Shown piece after piece: positions 1 through 8,797 of a stretch of DNA of 64,000 nt; position 1 is the first letter of the stretch, and every line of letters begins with the position of its first letter. The stretch covers positions 62,001 to 126,000 of the forward strand of contig NZ_CP028960.1 in assembly GCF_003071365.1 (NCBI RefSeq), read 5' to 3'. The stretch comes from Methyloceanibacter sp. wino2 (lineage in GTDB: Bacteria; Pseudomonadota; Alphaproteobacteria; Rhizobiales; Methyloligellaceae). Position numbers and translations under genes: made by a program. Below the pieces are notes generated by a model. That model did no database searches. It was not told the origin of the DNA and was given only the letters and a program-made list of their open reading frames with translations.

Positions 1-1
1 T

Positions 2-184
2 GCGCTCGCCGGCCAGCTGCGCAGCTTCCTCTCCGATCCGCGCCCCTATTTGCGGCGGGCCGCGGAACTGCAGAAGCATGTGGCGGAGGTCTTCTCGGTC
101 GACATGATGACCCGGGAAGTGGTCGATTTTTACATCACCGATCTCGGTGCCGGCTTGCACAAACTCCCGGAAGAAGTTGCCTAA
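2..184 (+). CDS. C-terminal end of an unidentified protein (partial)
   Basis: An open frame runs in from the left edge and ends with TAA after about 60 codons, closing with LHKLPEEVA. Codon use is like that of the neighbouring genes. The visible part is mostly helical-looking (segment FLSDPRPYLRRAAELQKHVA) with no catalytic motif. It lies directly upstream of, and in the same direction as, a polysaccharide initiating transferase, so a glycosyltransferase C-terminus is a reasonable guess from context. The fragment alone does not identify a family. Confidence 0.6.
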   Translation, partial: ALAGQLRSFLSDPRPYLRRAAELQKHVAEVFSVDMMTREVVDFYITDLGAGLHKLPEEVA

Positions 185-357
185 ACCGCTTCTTAACCCT
201 GGCCTTACTCAGTCGGCCGATAGGCTATACGCTAAACCGATCCAAAAGCTGCTCCATGCGAGAGTGCCGGTCGGGACAATGCGACAGCGCACCGTCCGTT
301 GGTGCGCACTATCGGGTTCAAGCGGCCGCAGATGCCGCATTTCGGGATCGAGCAAGG

Positions 358-1905
358 ATGAGCGAGTTAGACGCAGCTGCACAAAAACGCACTGCAGACC
401 GCCGGGCGCAGCAAGGCGGTAACGAGACCCCCTTCCCGGATCGGCGTAAGGCCCCGCGCCCGCCACTTGCCGAAATTCGGCGGGGCGGCACGCTGCGACT
501 AATGCCGCCGGTCGTGGTTTCCGGCGTGGTCCGTGTCGTCGAGTTCCTGCTCATCGTTCTGCTCGGGCTTGCGATCTATCTCAGCTATGTGGAGTACGAG
601 GGAGACCGGACCCATCTCTTCTATCTCGCCGCCATCTTCGTTGCCGCCCTGGGCTACATGATGATCGCGGATGTGTTCAGTCTCTATCAGGTTCCCTCCT
701 TCAACACGTTCGTACCGAGTTTCACGCGCGTCGTGATCGCCTGGACCATCGTGATGGCTGGCCTGATGAGCATCGCCTTCTTCAGCAAGATCAGCGCCGA
801 CTTCTCTCGTGTCTGGATCGCAACCTGGTACGTGTCGGGGCTCGGCGTGCTCTTCGTCGAGCGGCTGCTTGTCTCGGTCATGGCCCGGCAATGGCTCAAG
901 GAGGGGCGCCTCTACCGCCGTGCCGTGATTGTCGGCGGCGGGCCGGAGGCCGAGAATCTCATCAAGGCCCTCGAGGCATCCGCCGATGCGGACATTCGGA
1001 TCGTCGGGGTTTTCGACGATCGGGGCGCCGATCGTGTTGCTCCCATCATCGCCGGCTATCCCAAGCTCGGGAACATCAACGAGCTCGTGGAATATGCGCG
1101 CACCTCACGTCTGGATTTGCTGATCGTCACCCTGCCGATCACCGCGGAACAGCGCTTGTTGCATCTGCTGAAGAAGCTGCAGGTTCTGCCGGTCGACATT
1201 CGTTTGTCCGTACACGGAAGTCCTCTCAGGTTCCGGCCGCGCACCTATTCGTATATCGGCAACGTGCCTTTCATCGACCTGACCGACAAGCCCATCGCCA
1301 ATTGGGACGTCGTCAAGAAGTGGCTGTTCGACAAGATCGTCGCCTCCATCGCCGTGGTGGCGCTGGCGCCGGTCATGGCGTTGATCGCGATCGCCGTGAA
1401 GCTGGATTCGAAAGGTCCTGTCTTGTTCAAGCAAAAGCGTTTGGGCTTCAACAACGAGACGATCGGCGTTCTGAAATTCCGCTCGATGTATGTCGAGGGC
1501 GAAAGCCCGGATGGCCTCGAACAGGTGACGCGGGACGATCCGCGGGTGACCCGTGTTGGGCGTATCCTGCGCCGGACGAGCCTCGACGAACTGCCGCAAT
1601 TCTTCAACGTGCTGAAGGGCGATCTCTCCCTGGTGGGCCCGCGCCCGCATGCGCTCCAATCAAAAGCCGCCGACAAGCTCTATCACGACGCAGTGGATGG
1701 GTATTTCGCCCGCCATCGGGTGAAACCCGGCGTCACGGGCTGGGCGCAGATCAACGGCTGGCGCGGGGAAACCGACACGGCGGAAAAGATCGAACGCCGC
1801 GTGGAACACGATCTCTACTACATCGAGAACTGGTCCGTGATGTTCGACCTCTACATCCTCCTGATGACGCCGCTTGCCCTCGTCCGCGGCGAGAACGCCT
1901 ATTAG
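358..1905 (+). CDS. Undecaprenyl-phosphate sugar phosphotransferase (WcaJ/ExoY-type)
   Basis: Membrane enzyme that transfers a sugar-1-phosphate from a UDP-sugar to undecaprenyl phosphate, the first step of exopolysaccharide or O-unit synthesis. The N-terminal half has hydrophobic helices (from about residue 50) and a Rossmann-like segment with VIVGGGPEAE. The C-terminal bacterial sugar transferase domain (about residues 320-515) shows FKQKRLGFNNE, LKFRSM, DELPQF, LKGDLSLVGPRPH and KPGVTGWAQING, all diagnostic. I prefer the ATG at 358 (515 residues). An in-frame ATG at 256 would add 34 residues of non-conserved sequence. It is followed after 10 bases by an O-antigen ligase-like gene, which supports a polysaccharide locus. 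The exact sugar cannot be read from the sequence. Confidence 0.92.
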   Translation: MSELDAAAQKRTADRRAQQGGNETPFPDRRKAPRPPLAEIRRGGTLRLMPPVVVSGVVRVVEFLLIVLLGLAIYLSYVEYEGDRTHLFYLAAIFVAALGYMMIADVFSLYQVPSFNTFVPSFTRVVIAWTIVMAGLMSIAFFSKISADFSRVWIATWYVSGLGVLFVERLLVSVMARQWLKEGRLYRRAVIVGGGPEAENLIKALEASADADIRIVGVFDDRGADRVAPIIAGYPKLGNINELVEYARTSRLDLLIVTLPITAEQRLLHLLKKLQVLPVDIRLSVHGSPLRFRPRTYSYIGNVPFIDLTDKPIANWDVVKKWLFDKIVASIAVVALAPVMALIAIAVKLDSKGPVLFKQKRLGFNNETIGVLKFRSMYVEGESPDGLEQVTRDDPRVTRVGRILRRTSLDELPQFFNVLKGDLSLVGPRPHALQSKAADKLYHDAVDGYFARHRVKPGVTGWAQINGWRGETDTAEKIERRVEHDLYYIENWSVMFDLYILLMTPLALVRGENAY

Positions 1906-1915
1906 GAGCGATCCC

Positions 1916-3190
1916 GTGTCCCTGGCCTTCGGCGGAGTCGACGCTCAAGTCCCTGCCCCGATGCGTTCGGTGGGGCAATCAGGCGGTCATATCCGGCCCG
2001 GCTTCAAGCGCTTGGTGCTGATCTATCTCTGGCTGGTCATCGTCACCGGCTGCTTTGTGTACGTCGAACCGTCGCCCTATGACGTTCTGCTGCTCGGCGC
2101 CATGGTCGTCCTGCCGGTCGCCGGCCTCATCGCGCTTCCCCGTGGCTTGTCCGTCTACCTGCTGCTGCTTTGCGGCATCGTCGCCGGCGGCTTTGTGGCT
2201 TCGACCCAGGCAGGCATCTTCGCGGTGCCGGTCAAACACGTCACCATCACTCTCTATCTCGCTCTCACCTCGTTTGTTCTCGCGGCCTTCGTCGCCAAGA
2301 ACCCGACGCCGCACACGAAGCTGATCATGTCGGCCTATGTGACCGCGGGGCTGATCGCCTCCATTGCCGCTCTGATCGGCTATTTCAATCTGGTGCCGGC
2401 CCTCTACGAGGTCCTGACCGAATTCGGCCGGGCGCGCGGCACCTTCAAGGACGCCAACGTGCTGGGCGCGTTTCTGGTGCCCGCGATCCTCTACGCCTTG
2501 AACGGCATGCTGAACGGCCGCACCTCGCGTGCTCTTCTATGGAGCGCCGTTCTGATGGTGCTGGTCCTGGCGACCTTGCTCAGCTACTCACGCGGCGCCT
2601 GGCTCAATGCCGCCGTGGGGCTGGTGGCGTATGGCTTCTTTGCGTTCGTGATGTCGGAATCGAACCGCAAGCGCATGAAGCTGCTGGCGCTGGGGATCCT
2701 GGGTACCCTTGTTGTCGTGGGCGGCTTGGTGGCAATCGCGACGGTGCCGGAGATCTCCGAGAGGCTCGGCGAACGCGCGAGTTTCGAGCAGTCCTACGAC
2801 GTCGGACCGGAAGGACGTTTCGGAGGCCAGCGGAAGGCGGCCGCGCTTGTCGCATCACATCCGCTCGGCATCGGCGCACTGGAATTCGCCCGGCTGCATC
2901 ATCCCGAGGACGTGCATCAGGTCTATCTCAACATGTATCTCAACACCGGATGGCTCGGGGGAACCTTCTACCTGCTGCTGGTGCTCGCAACGATCGTCCT
3001 GGGGCTGCGGCTCGTCATCCGCGACCGCGGGGGCGACGGCATCAGTATCGTACTGCTGGCGGCATTTCTCGGAATGGTCGTCGAGGGGCTTGTGGTCGAC
3101 ACGGACCATTGGCGGCACTTCTACCTGATCATGGCGCTGATCTGGGGCATGGCCTTGGCGCCCTCCTCACAGCGCAGAACCGCGCCCTAG
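1916..3190 (+). CDS. O-antigen ligase / Wzy-type polysaccharide membrane protein
   Basis: Polytopic inner-membrane protein of about 424 residues with roughly ten hydrophobic segments, fitting the O-antigen ligase/polymerase (Wzy_C) family that polymerises or attaches polysaccharide repeats on the periplasmic face. Family-like features are the segment ARGTFKDANVLGAFLVPAIL followed by TLLSYSRGAWL, and a large periplasmic loop near residues 270-330. The start is taken as GTG 1916 because AGGAG lies seven bases upstream, overlapping the end of the previous gene. An upstream in-frame ATG at 1874 would lie inside that gene. A strong hairpin follows the stop, so this is probably the last gene of the transcript. 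Confidence 0.85.
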   Translation: MSLAFGGVDAQVPAPMRSVGQSGGHIRPGFKRLVLIYLWLVIVTGCFVYVEPSPYDVLLLGAMVVLPVAGLIALPRGLSVYLLLLCGIVAGGFVASTQAGIFAVPVKHVTITLYLALTSFVLAAFVAKNPTPHTKLIMSAYVTAGLIASIAALIGYFNLVPALYEVLTEFGRARGTFKDANVLGAFLVPAILYALNGMLNGRTSRALLWSAVLMVLVLATLLSYSRGAWLNAAVGLVAYGFFAFVMSESNRKRMKLLALGILGTLVVVGGLVAIATVPEISERLGERASFEQSYDVGPEGRFGGQRKAAALVASHPLGIGALEFARLHHPEDVHQVYLNMYLNTGWLGGTFYLLLVLATIVLGLRLVIRDRGGDGISIVLLAAFLGMVVEGLVVDTDHWRHFYLIMALIWGMALAPSSQRRTAP

Positions 3191-3244
3191 GGCTGGGTGG
3201 CGCCTGGCAGGCTTCTGCTGATGCACTTGGAATACCGGACAAAA

Positions 3245-3277
3245 GAAAGCCCCGGACGGGGGGCTGCCGGGGCTTTC
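3245..3277 (+). terminator. Hairpin terminator after the polysaccharide genes
   Basis: Arms GAAAGCCCCGG (3245-3255) and CCGGGGCTTTC (3267-3277) are perfectly complementary around an 11-base loop, about 55 bases after the stop of the ligase-like gene. The TTTC at the right arm supplies a short U stretch. Confidence 0.7.
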
Positions 3278-3717
3278 AAAATGGTTCCTATTTGGGGGGG
3301 AACCTGGACGGAGGAGGGAAACTCCGCCACTAGCACGGATAATAGCACCGGCCCGGACCCCAAGAAAATGACAAAATTGTGTTCCGAACACCAGGGCTGT
3401 GGACCGCCCAACCGTCACCCATCTGCAACAGGTTGGGGACTTTCTCATCAATGAGTCCGACTGCCCGATATTCGCCCAGATTGGGACAGTAAGATTGCTT
3501 CCAACGCGCGTTGACGCGGGGGCACGAGGGAAACGGAGGGAGCCTTGCCATCTGGCAGGGCTTCTTCTGGTTTGAGCCCCGGCTCCGCCTCTCCACAAAG
3601 CAATCATCACATCGAAACAACGACGTCTTTGGCCGGCCGAGCAGCCGCGCGCTGTGTATTCCGCGCCGACAGTCTGGCGCGGCGCAGGTAATGTCATTTG
3701 GCTTTGTGGGAGAAGAG
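3278..3717. other. 440-base gene-free stretch between terminator and tRNA-Pro
   Basis: No frame here has family-like sequence or good codon use on either strand. It holds one perfect 7-bp hairpin, CCGCGCC (3661-3667) with GGCGCGG (3676-3682), which sits just downstream of the tRNA-Pro gene on the minus strand. That hairpin could end the tRNA transcript, although no U-run follows. The rest, including G-rich and A-rich blocks at 3290-3370, is unexplained; a small RNA or long leader cannot be excluded. Confidence 0.4.
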
Positions 3718-3795
3718 TGGTCGGAGCGGGGAGATTTGAACTCCCGACCCCCGGTCCCCCAGACCGGTGCGCTAACCGGGCTGCGCTACGCTCCG
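3718..3795 (-). tRNA. tRNA-Pro (GGG)
   Basis: Read on the minus strand, the acceptor arm CGGAGCG pairs with CGCTCCG, followed by discriminator A and an encoded CCA. The anticodon arm CCGGT/ACCGG encloses loop CTGGGGG, giving anticodon GGG. The T-loop segment GTTCAAATC is present. It lies about 100 bases downstream of the merR-like gene and on the same strand. Confidence 0.95.
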
Positions 3796-3893
3796 ACATT
3801 CCGGTATTGGGCGACCTGCATATACCGGTTCGCGCCATAGAGACAAGCCAAAGCAGCCTGCCCGCTGGAATTCTTTGCCCTCAGTCCTGGTCT

Positions 3894-4343
3894 TCAGTCC
3901 TGCCGGTCGGCATTTGCGAGAATCTGACGGCAGCTCTCGAGCTCGTCGATCAGCGCGGCAAAATCGTCCTCGTCCGAGCCAAAGCCTTGCGAGATCGAAC
4001 TGCGGACTACCTCTGCGGCCACGTCGGGAATATCCGGCGCCATCGTTTCGTCGTCGGTACCGCCCGCTTCGCTAAGTCCCTGATACTCCATCACGTAGCG
4101 TGGGCCCTGCTCGCGCAGGATCTTCTGCACGCCGCGAATGGTGTAACCGTCGCTGTAGAGCAGGAGCCGAATACCCTTGAGTAGCGCCACGTCCTCCGGA
4201 CGGTAGTAGCGGCGGCCGCCGCCCCGCTTCATGGGCTTAAGTTGGCTGAACTTGGCTTCCCAGAACCGCAAGACGTGTTTGGGGACGTCCAATTCATCCG
4301 CGACTTCGCTAATCGTGCGAAAGGCCTCGGGTGCCTTGTCCAA
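3894..4343 (-). CDS. MerR-family transcriptional regulator
   Basis: DNA-binding regulator of 149 residues. The N-terminal winged helix-turn-helix is clear: [19 protein letters not shown], then [19 protein letters not shown] and [11 protein letters not shown] (about residues 10-80). The C-terminal third is short, acidic and variable with no cysteine cluster, so it does not look like a metal or redox sensor. It begins 44 bases after ihfA in the same direction, a pairing I recall as common in alphaproteobacteria; its target genes cannot be told from sequence. Confidence 0.9.
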   Translation of the reverse strand: MDKAPEAFRTISEVADELDVPKHVLRFWEAKFSQLKPMKRGGGRRYYRPEDVALLKGIRLLLYSDGYTIRGVQKILREQGPRYVMEYQGLSEAGGTDDETMAPDIPDVAAEVVRSSISQGFGSDEDDFAALIDELESCRQILANADRQD

Positions 4344-4387
4344 AGCACTCCTCCCGGCGGATCGATGGCGCTCGTCTCGGGAACCCC

Positions 4388-4705
4388 CTAGTCTTGGGAG
4401 TTGCCCCCGGACAACGACTCGTTGATCCGCTGCTTCATGATGTTGCTGGCCCGGAAGACTAGCACGCGCCGCGGCGTAATGGGCACTTCCTGGCCCGTCT
4501 TCGGGTTCCGGCCGATCCGCTCGCCTTTTTCGCGGATTCCGAACGACCCGAAGGACGACAATTTGACTTGGTCCCCGTTCTCCAAGCTCGACACGATCTC
4601 GCGGAGCACCAGCTCCACGATTTCCGCCGACTCATTTCGCGGTAGCCCAACTTTTTTGAACACGGCTTCCGCAAGGTCAGCTCGTGTTAGTGTCTTCCCG
4701 CCCAT
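4388..4705 (-). CDS. ihfA: Integration host factor alpha subunit
   Basis: Nucleoid-associated DNA-bending protein that works as a heterodimer with IhfB. The 105-residue product starts [18 protein letters not shown] and carries the family signature [12 protein letters not shown] and the minor-groove arm [14 protein letters not shown], ending with the usual arm [16 protein letters not shown] chose ATG 4705, which has GGGGAG a short distance upstream and gives the normal family length. A longer in-frame start at 4789 adds 28 residues unlike any IHF. It follows fabH in the same direction. Confidence 0.96.
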   Translation of the reverse strand: MGGKTLTRADLAEAVFKKVGLPRNESAEIVELVLREIVSSLENGDQVKLSSFGSFGIREKGERIGRNPKTGQEVPITPRRVLVFRASNIMKQRINESLSGGNSQD

Positions 4706-4837
4706 CGTCGTACTGCTCCCCCAAAGTCGCGGGACGAGCAGGGATGCTAGCCGAGCGGGCAAGCATGGGTCAATTGCCCGTCGTATCAAATTCCTGATTT
4801 TGCGTCATAATCTCGACAGGTGTGGCTTTCGCAGCAC

Positions 4838-5815
4838 TTACCAGCGGATCAGTAGCGCGCCCCATGTGAAGCCGCCGCCCATCGCTTCCAACAGAACGAG
4901 GTCACCTTCCTTGATGCGGCCGTCCGAGCAGGCCGTCATGAGCGCAAGAGGAATCGAAGCCGCTGATGTATTCGCGTGCTTGTCGACGGTCATGACAAGC
5001 CGTTCGCGCTCCAGACCAAGTCTTCGGGCCGCCCCGTCCAAGATGCGTTTGTTTGCTTGGTGCGGGACGAACCAGTCGATGTCGGCCGGGGTCAGATCCG
5101 CTTTTTGCAATGTTTCCAGTATTACGTCGCTAATCTTGGTAACGGCGTGCCGGAACACCTCCGGTCCGTCCATGCGGAGATGACCAACCGTTCCGGTTGA
5201 GGACGGTCCGCCATCCACGTAGAGCTTGTCGCGATACCGGCCGTCCGACCGCAAGGTCGTCGCCAGCACCCCTCTTTCGAGAGGCGCGCCATTCGGCTTC
5301 TGCGCTTCGATCACGAGCGCGCCCGCTCCATCGCCGAACAGGACGCATGTGGACCGGTCCTCCCAATCGAGGATCCGCGAAAAGGCTTCGGCGCCGACCA
5401 CGAGGGCGCGCTTGAATTGGCCGCTCTTCAGGTAATTGTCGGCTGTGGCGAGCGCAAAAACGAAGCCCGAGCAAACTGCCTGCACGTCGAAGGCGGCGCC
5501 TTCCGTAATCCCGAGTTCGGCTTGGATCGTGACCGCCGTGGCCGGGAATGTCTGATCCGGCGTGGAGGTGGCAAGCACGATCAGGTCGATATCCTCGGCA
5601 TCGACCTTGGCGTGATCGAGCGCCCTCTTGGCGGCCTCGATCGCCATGTGGGATGTGAGTTCGCCGTCGGCGACGATGCGGCGTTCGCGGATGCCGGTCC
5701 GGGCCACGATCCACTCATCGGAGGTGTCCACGGTCGCGGTCAGGTCTTCATTGGTGACAATACGGTCCGGCAGATAGCCGCCGACCCCCTTCACCACTGA
5801 CCGCAAATTCGACAA
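4838..5815 (-). CDS. fabH: 3-oxoacyl-[acyl-carrier-protein] synthase III
   Basis: Starts each fatty acid chain by condensing an acyl-CoA, usually acetyl-CoA, with malonyl-ACP in the cytoplasm. At 325 residues it has normal length. The catalytic triad is visible: Cys in [12 protein letters not shown], His in VPHQANKRI and Asn in [11 protein letters not shown]. The glycine-rich C-terminal [16 protein letters not shown] is typical. It begins 18 bases after the end of plsX, an arrangement seen in many bacteria that ties phospholipid and fatty acid initiation together. Confidence 0.97.
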   Translation of the reverse strand: MSNLRSVVKGVGGYLPDRIVTNEDLTATVDTSDEWIVARTGIRERRIVADGELTSHMAIEAAKRALDHAKVDAEDIDLIVLATSTPDQTFPATAVTIQAELGITEGAAFDVQAVCSGFVFALATADNYLKSGQFKRALVVGAEAFSRILDWEDRSTCVLFGDGAGALVIEAQKPNGAPLERGVLATTLRSDGRYRDKLYVDGGPSSTGTVGHLRMDGPEVFRHAVTKISDVILETLQKADLTPADIDWFVPHQANKRILDGAARRLGLERERLVMTVDKHANTSAASIPLALMTACSDGRIKEGDLVLLEAMGGGFTWGALLIRW

Positions 5816-5833
5816 GTAACCTACTCCGCCCGC

Positions 5834-6877
5834 TTAAGCCGCGCCGTCCAGCTCGAGCTTTTCATGGAAATGCGCGACGTCGGCGCCAAGGCGTTCGACG
5901 ACGCCACTGAACGCCATTTCGTAAGCGAGGTCGACCGCGCTCGCGAAACCCGTCTCATCGGTCCCGCCGTGGCTCTTCACGACAATTCCGTTCAGGCCGA
6001 GGAAGATACCGCCATTGAGTTGCCGGGGGTCCATTTTTTCTTTCAAGGCCCGGAATGCGCCTTGCGCCAGCAGCGCCCCAAGCCGGGACAGGAACGATTG
6101 CCCCATGGCCGCTCTCAGGTATTGAGCGATTTGCTTAGCCGTTCCCTCGGCGGTCTTCAAGGCGATGTTCCCGGTGAATCCATCGGTCACGACGACGTCC
6201 ACGGCACCATGGCCGATGTCGTTGCCTTCGATGAATCCGTGGTAGCGGATGGGCAGCGGCGCCGACTTGAGGACCGCCGCGGCTTCGCGGATCTGCTCGA
6301 CGCCTTTGACCTCTTCGACGCCGATATTCAGGAGGCCGATAGAAGGCTTCTCCATGCCGAGAAGCGCCCGGGCCATGGCGGCCCCCATCAGCCCGAATTC
6401 GACCAGTTGCCGCGTGTCCGCGCCGACATTGGCGCCCACGTCGAGCACGATGCATTCGGCGTCCACGGTGGGCCAAATGGCGGCAATGGCGGGCCGGTCG
6501 ATGCCCTTGACGGTCTTCAGGCAGAATTTGGACATGGCCATCAGGGCGCCGGTATTGCCGGCCGAGACGACGGCATGGGCCTGTCCGTCCCGAACGGCCT
6601 GGATGGCGAGCCACATGCTGGATTTCCACCGCCCGCGGCGAAGCGCCTGGCTGGGCTTGGCATCCATCGCAATGGCGACGTCGGAATGGATGATCTCGGA
6701 CTTTGCCGCGAGGTCGGCATGGCCCTGCAGCTCAGCCTCGATCTGAGCCTGATCGCCCACAAGGATGAAGCGCATGTGCGGATGCCTGACGAGGGCGAGA
6801 GCCGCCGCCGGTATGACCACGCTAGGGCCGTGGTCCCCGCCCATGGCGTCGAGCGCTATGGTGACTGGAGCAGCCAT
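5834..6877 (-). CDS. plsX: Phosphate acyltransferase PlsX
   Basis: Converts acyl-ACP to acyl-phosphate, the donor used by PlsY in phosphatidic acid synthesis; peripheral membrane enzyme. The 347-residue product begins [18 protein letters not shown] and contains [31 protein letters not shown] and [14 protein letters not shown], all hallmarks of PlsX. It is upstream of fabH with an 18-base gap and downstream of a DUF177 gene, so the three are likely one transcript. Confidence 0.97.
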   Translation of the reverse strand: MAAPVTIALDAMGGDHGPSVVIPAAALALVRHPHMRFILVGDQAQIEAELQGHADLAAKSEIIHSDVAIAMDAKPSQALRRGRWKSSMWLAIQAVRDGQAHAVVSAGNTGALMAMSKFCLKTVKGIDRPAIAAIWPTVDAECIVLDVGANVGADTRQLVEFGLMGAAMARALLGMEKPSIGLLNIGVEEVKGVEQIREAAAVLKSAPLPIRYHGFIEGNDIGHGAVDVVVTDGFTGNIALKTAEGTAKQIAQYLRAAMGQSFLSRLGALLAQGAFRALKEKMDPRQLNGGIFLGLNGIVVKSHGGTDETGFASAVDLAYEMAFSGVVERLGADVAHFHEKLELDGAA

Positions 6878-6999
6878 TCTCCACTACCGATCTGGAAGAT
6901 TAAGGCCAGGCGCATACGCCGTGGCACCCCCGGAAACCGAACCCGAATAGACGTAAATGCCGGTCAGTGACAACCTGATTTTATGCTTGCACGCGGAAC

Positions 7000-7554
7000 T
7001 CAGGACTTCTTGAGGTCCTTGAGGACCGCAAATGGGTTGTTTTTTGGCGTTTCCCCCAACGGTTTGGGGTCCGACCACGCAAACTCCGCACCCGTCTTTT
7101 TCGGGTACGGATCGAGCGCCGTCGCGAGGGTCTCGTAGACGAGCGGGCCGAGGTCGATCGCGTCGCCTTCAATGGGCTCCGGCCAAACGATCTCTCCGGC
7201 CTGAGCGGGATCCTCTGCGCGCTCCTGCAGCGCCACGATCTTATCCTGGGGCCAGAATTCGGCCTGCACCGGCACGTCGATCCTGGCCGGGACCGGCTCG
7301 AGGCTCACGACGCATGTCTGGACCACGTCCGCCCGCAGACGGCCTGTGACGTGCAACCGCTTGCCGGCACCCTGGCGCACACGGTAGTCGAACCTAAGCC
7401 CTTCGAGATCCAACAGGTCGAGCAGGTCCATGATGGCCTTGCGCTCGTCCTCTCCAATCTCGATCGTCTTGTCGGCGCCCGGCTCCACGGTTCCGAGCTT
7501 GACTTTGCGAGTCAGCGGCGGGGGTTGGACGTCTTCGTTCACAGATTGAGTCAT
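7000..7554 (-). CDS. DUF177 / YceD-family protein
   Basis: A 184-residue cytoplasmic protein. In E. coli the YceD family is linked to accumulation of 23S ribosomal RNA and usually sits next to rpmF and plsX. Here it precedes plsX, but no rpmF gene lies between. Recognisable parts are the central RVRQGAGKRLHVTGRLRADVVQTCVVSLEPVP and the C-terminal proline-rich ALDPYPKKTGAEF. ATG 7554 is chosen because it starts two bases after the stop of the upstream gene. A longer frame to 7608 would overlap that gene. Confidence 0.85.
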   Translation of the reverse strand: MTQSVNEDVQPPPLTRKVKLGTVEPGADKTIEIGEDERKAIMDLLDLLDLEGLRFDYRVRQGAGKRLHVTGRLRADVVQTCVVSLEPVPARIDVPVQAEFWPQDKIVALQERAEDPAQAGEIVWPEPIEGDAIDLGPLVYETLATALDPYPKKTGAEFAWSDPKPLGETPKNNPFAVLKDLKKS

Positions 7555-7556
7555 GG

Positions 7557-8144
7557 TCAGGAGCCTCGTTCGCCGGGAATTTCGGGGAACCCTACCCGGC
7601 CGGCGCAAATTTCCTCGATCGGTTGCGCCTTCAAGTCTTCTAGCACCGCGTTCACATAGGGCGTGAGCTTGGCACTGGCTGCCCTCGCCTTGTCCTCATC
7701 CAGCGGCAAACTCTTGGCGATCGCCGTTTCCAGAGCTGTCCCTCCGGCGGCAACGGCACGGTCGTAGCTTTCAATGAGATTGGCGCCGCCCGCCACGAGC
7801 TTGCGGACTTTCTTGGGGACCGCGAGGTCCCCCACGCCGATCTCACGCAGGACCGTGTCCATATCGGCCACAAAGCGGTCCGCAAGGGCTTGAGCGGTGG
7901 CCGTCGCCTCGGCGCCTCCGCCTTTCAGCCGGCGGAAGACAGCGAAGAGATGGAGCGTCAGGATCGAGAACCGTCCTTCAAGCGTATCGGGAATGCCAAG
8001 TGTCTGGTAATAAATTGGAAGTCGCGCCTGCGCCATAATCGCATCATAAAGATCGTCTGCATGAGGAGCGCCTCTGCCCAAGGTTTTGGCCCAAGATTTG
8101 GCCGAAGGCAGCAGGTTGGCGAAAGGCTTTAGGGACCAAGGCAT
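7557..8144 (-). CDS. Ubiquinol-cytochrome c chaperone family protein (CBP3-like)
   Basis: Predicted assembly factor for the cytochrome bc1 complex, related to mitochondrial Cbp3/UQCC1. The 195-residue product has the family's helical core: DDLYDAIMAQARLPIYYQTL, TLEGRFSILTLHLFAVFRRL and DMDTVLREIGVGDLAVPKKV (residues about 30-120). It is the first gene of the minus-strand block leading to plsX, and it diverges from bamE across a 75-base gap that must hold both promoters. Family assignment is good; the bc1 role is inferred from the family. Confidence 0.87.
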   Translation of the reverse strand: MPWSLKPFANLLPSAKSWAKTLGRGAPHADDLYDAIMAQARLPIYYQTLGIPDTLEGRFSILTLHLFAVFRRLKGGGAEATATAQALADRFVADMDTVLREIGVGDLAVPKKVRKLVAGGANLIESYDRAVAAGGTALETAIAKSLPLDEDKARAASAKLTPYVNAVLEDLKAQPIEEICAGRVGFPEIPGERGS

Positions 8145-8219
8145 TTCGTCTAGCTTCTACCAGAGATTCTCGGCCACTTCAGGCCTATTGGGGATCCTGA
8201 TCGAGGGGAACGCATTATT

Positions 8220-8720
8220 TTGCGAAACGTCAAGCCAGCACCGACAAGGGCAACCTGGCCCGTGCTCGCGGCACTGTTTCTCGGCGCGGCCCCCATGCTC
8301 GGCTGCGCCGGTCAGGTCGACCGCCACGGCCACGTGTTCATCGATGTCGATCTCGATCAGGTGCGGCCCGGCATGTCCAAGGCCGACGTCAAGACCGTGC
8401 TCGGCTCGCCGGACACGACGAGCGCCATCGGCGGCGATGCCTACTATTACATCTCGTCGACCATGAAGACCGTCGCTTTCATGAAGCCCAGGGAGATCGA
8501 CCGGCAGGTCGTGGCCGTCTACTTCAACGGCTCGGAACGCGTAACCGACGTGGCCCGCTACGGCATCAAGGACGGTCAAGTCGTCAATTACTACAAGGGC
8601 GAGACCCCTGCCCGCGGTAAGGATCTGAGCTTCGTCGAGCAGATGTTCGGCAACCTCGCCAACCGTCAGCTCTTCAAGGATCAGACCGGCGCCGGCCAAT
8701 CCGGCATCCCCGGCATTTAA
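8220..8720 (+). CDS. bamE: Outer membrane protein assembly factor BamE
   Basis: Small lipoprotein of the BAM complex that inserts beta-barrel proteins in the outer membrane. The 166-residue product starts at TTG 8220 with GAGGGG 11 bases upstream. A signal sequence ends in PMLGC, a lipobox with the acylated Cys near residue 29. The SmpA/OmlA core follows: DQVRPGMSKADVKTVLGSPDTTS and DAYYYISSTMK. The C-terminal extension to residue 166 is longer than in E. coli BamE, as is usual in alphaproteobacteria. Confidence 0.93.
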   Translation: MRNVKPAPTRATWPVLAALFLGAAPMLGCAGQVDRHGHVFIDVDLDQVRPGMSKADVKTVLGSPDTTSAIGGDAYYYISSTMKTVAFMKPREIDRQVVAVYFNGSERVTDVARYGIKDGQVVNYYKGETPARGKDLSFVEQMFGNLANRQLFKDQTGAGQSGIPGI

Positions 8721-8733
8721 CCCCCTAAAGAAA

Positions 8734-8761
8734 AGCCCCGCTCCTAACGAGGAACGGGGCT
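8734..8761 (-). terminator. Shared hairpin between bamE and hppA
   Basis: AGCCCCG (8734-8740) pairs with CGGGGCT (8755-8761), extended by TCCT/AGGA. On the minus strand the stem is followed by TTTTCTTT, so it is a good intrinsic terminator for hppA. It may also stop bamE transcripts from the other side. Confidence 0.75.
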
Positions 8762-8797
8762 GGTATTCTGTTGGCGCGGCCCAACGGCCGCCTGCCG

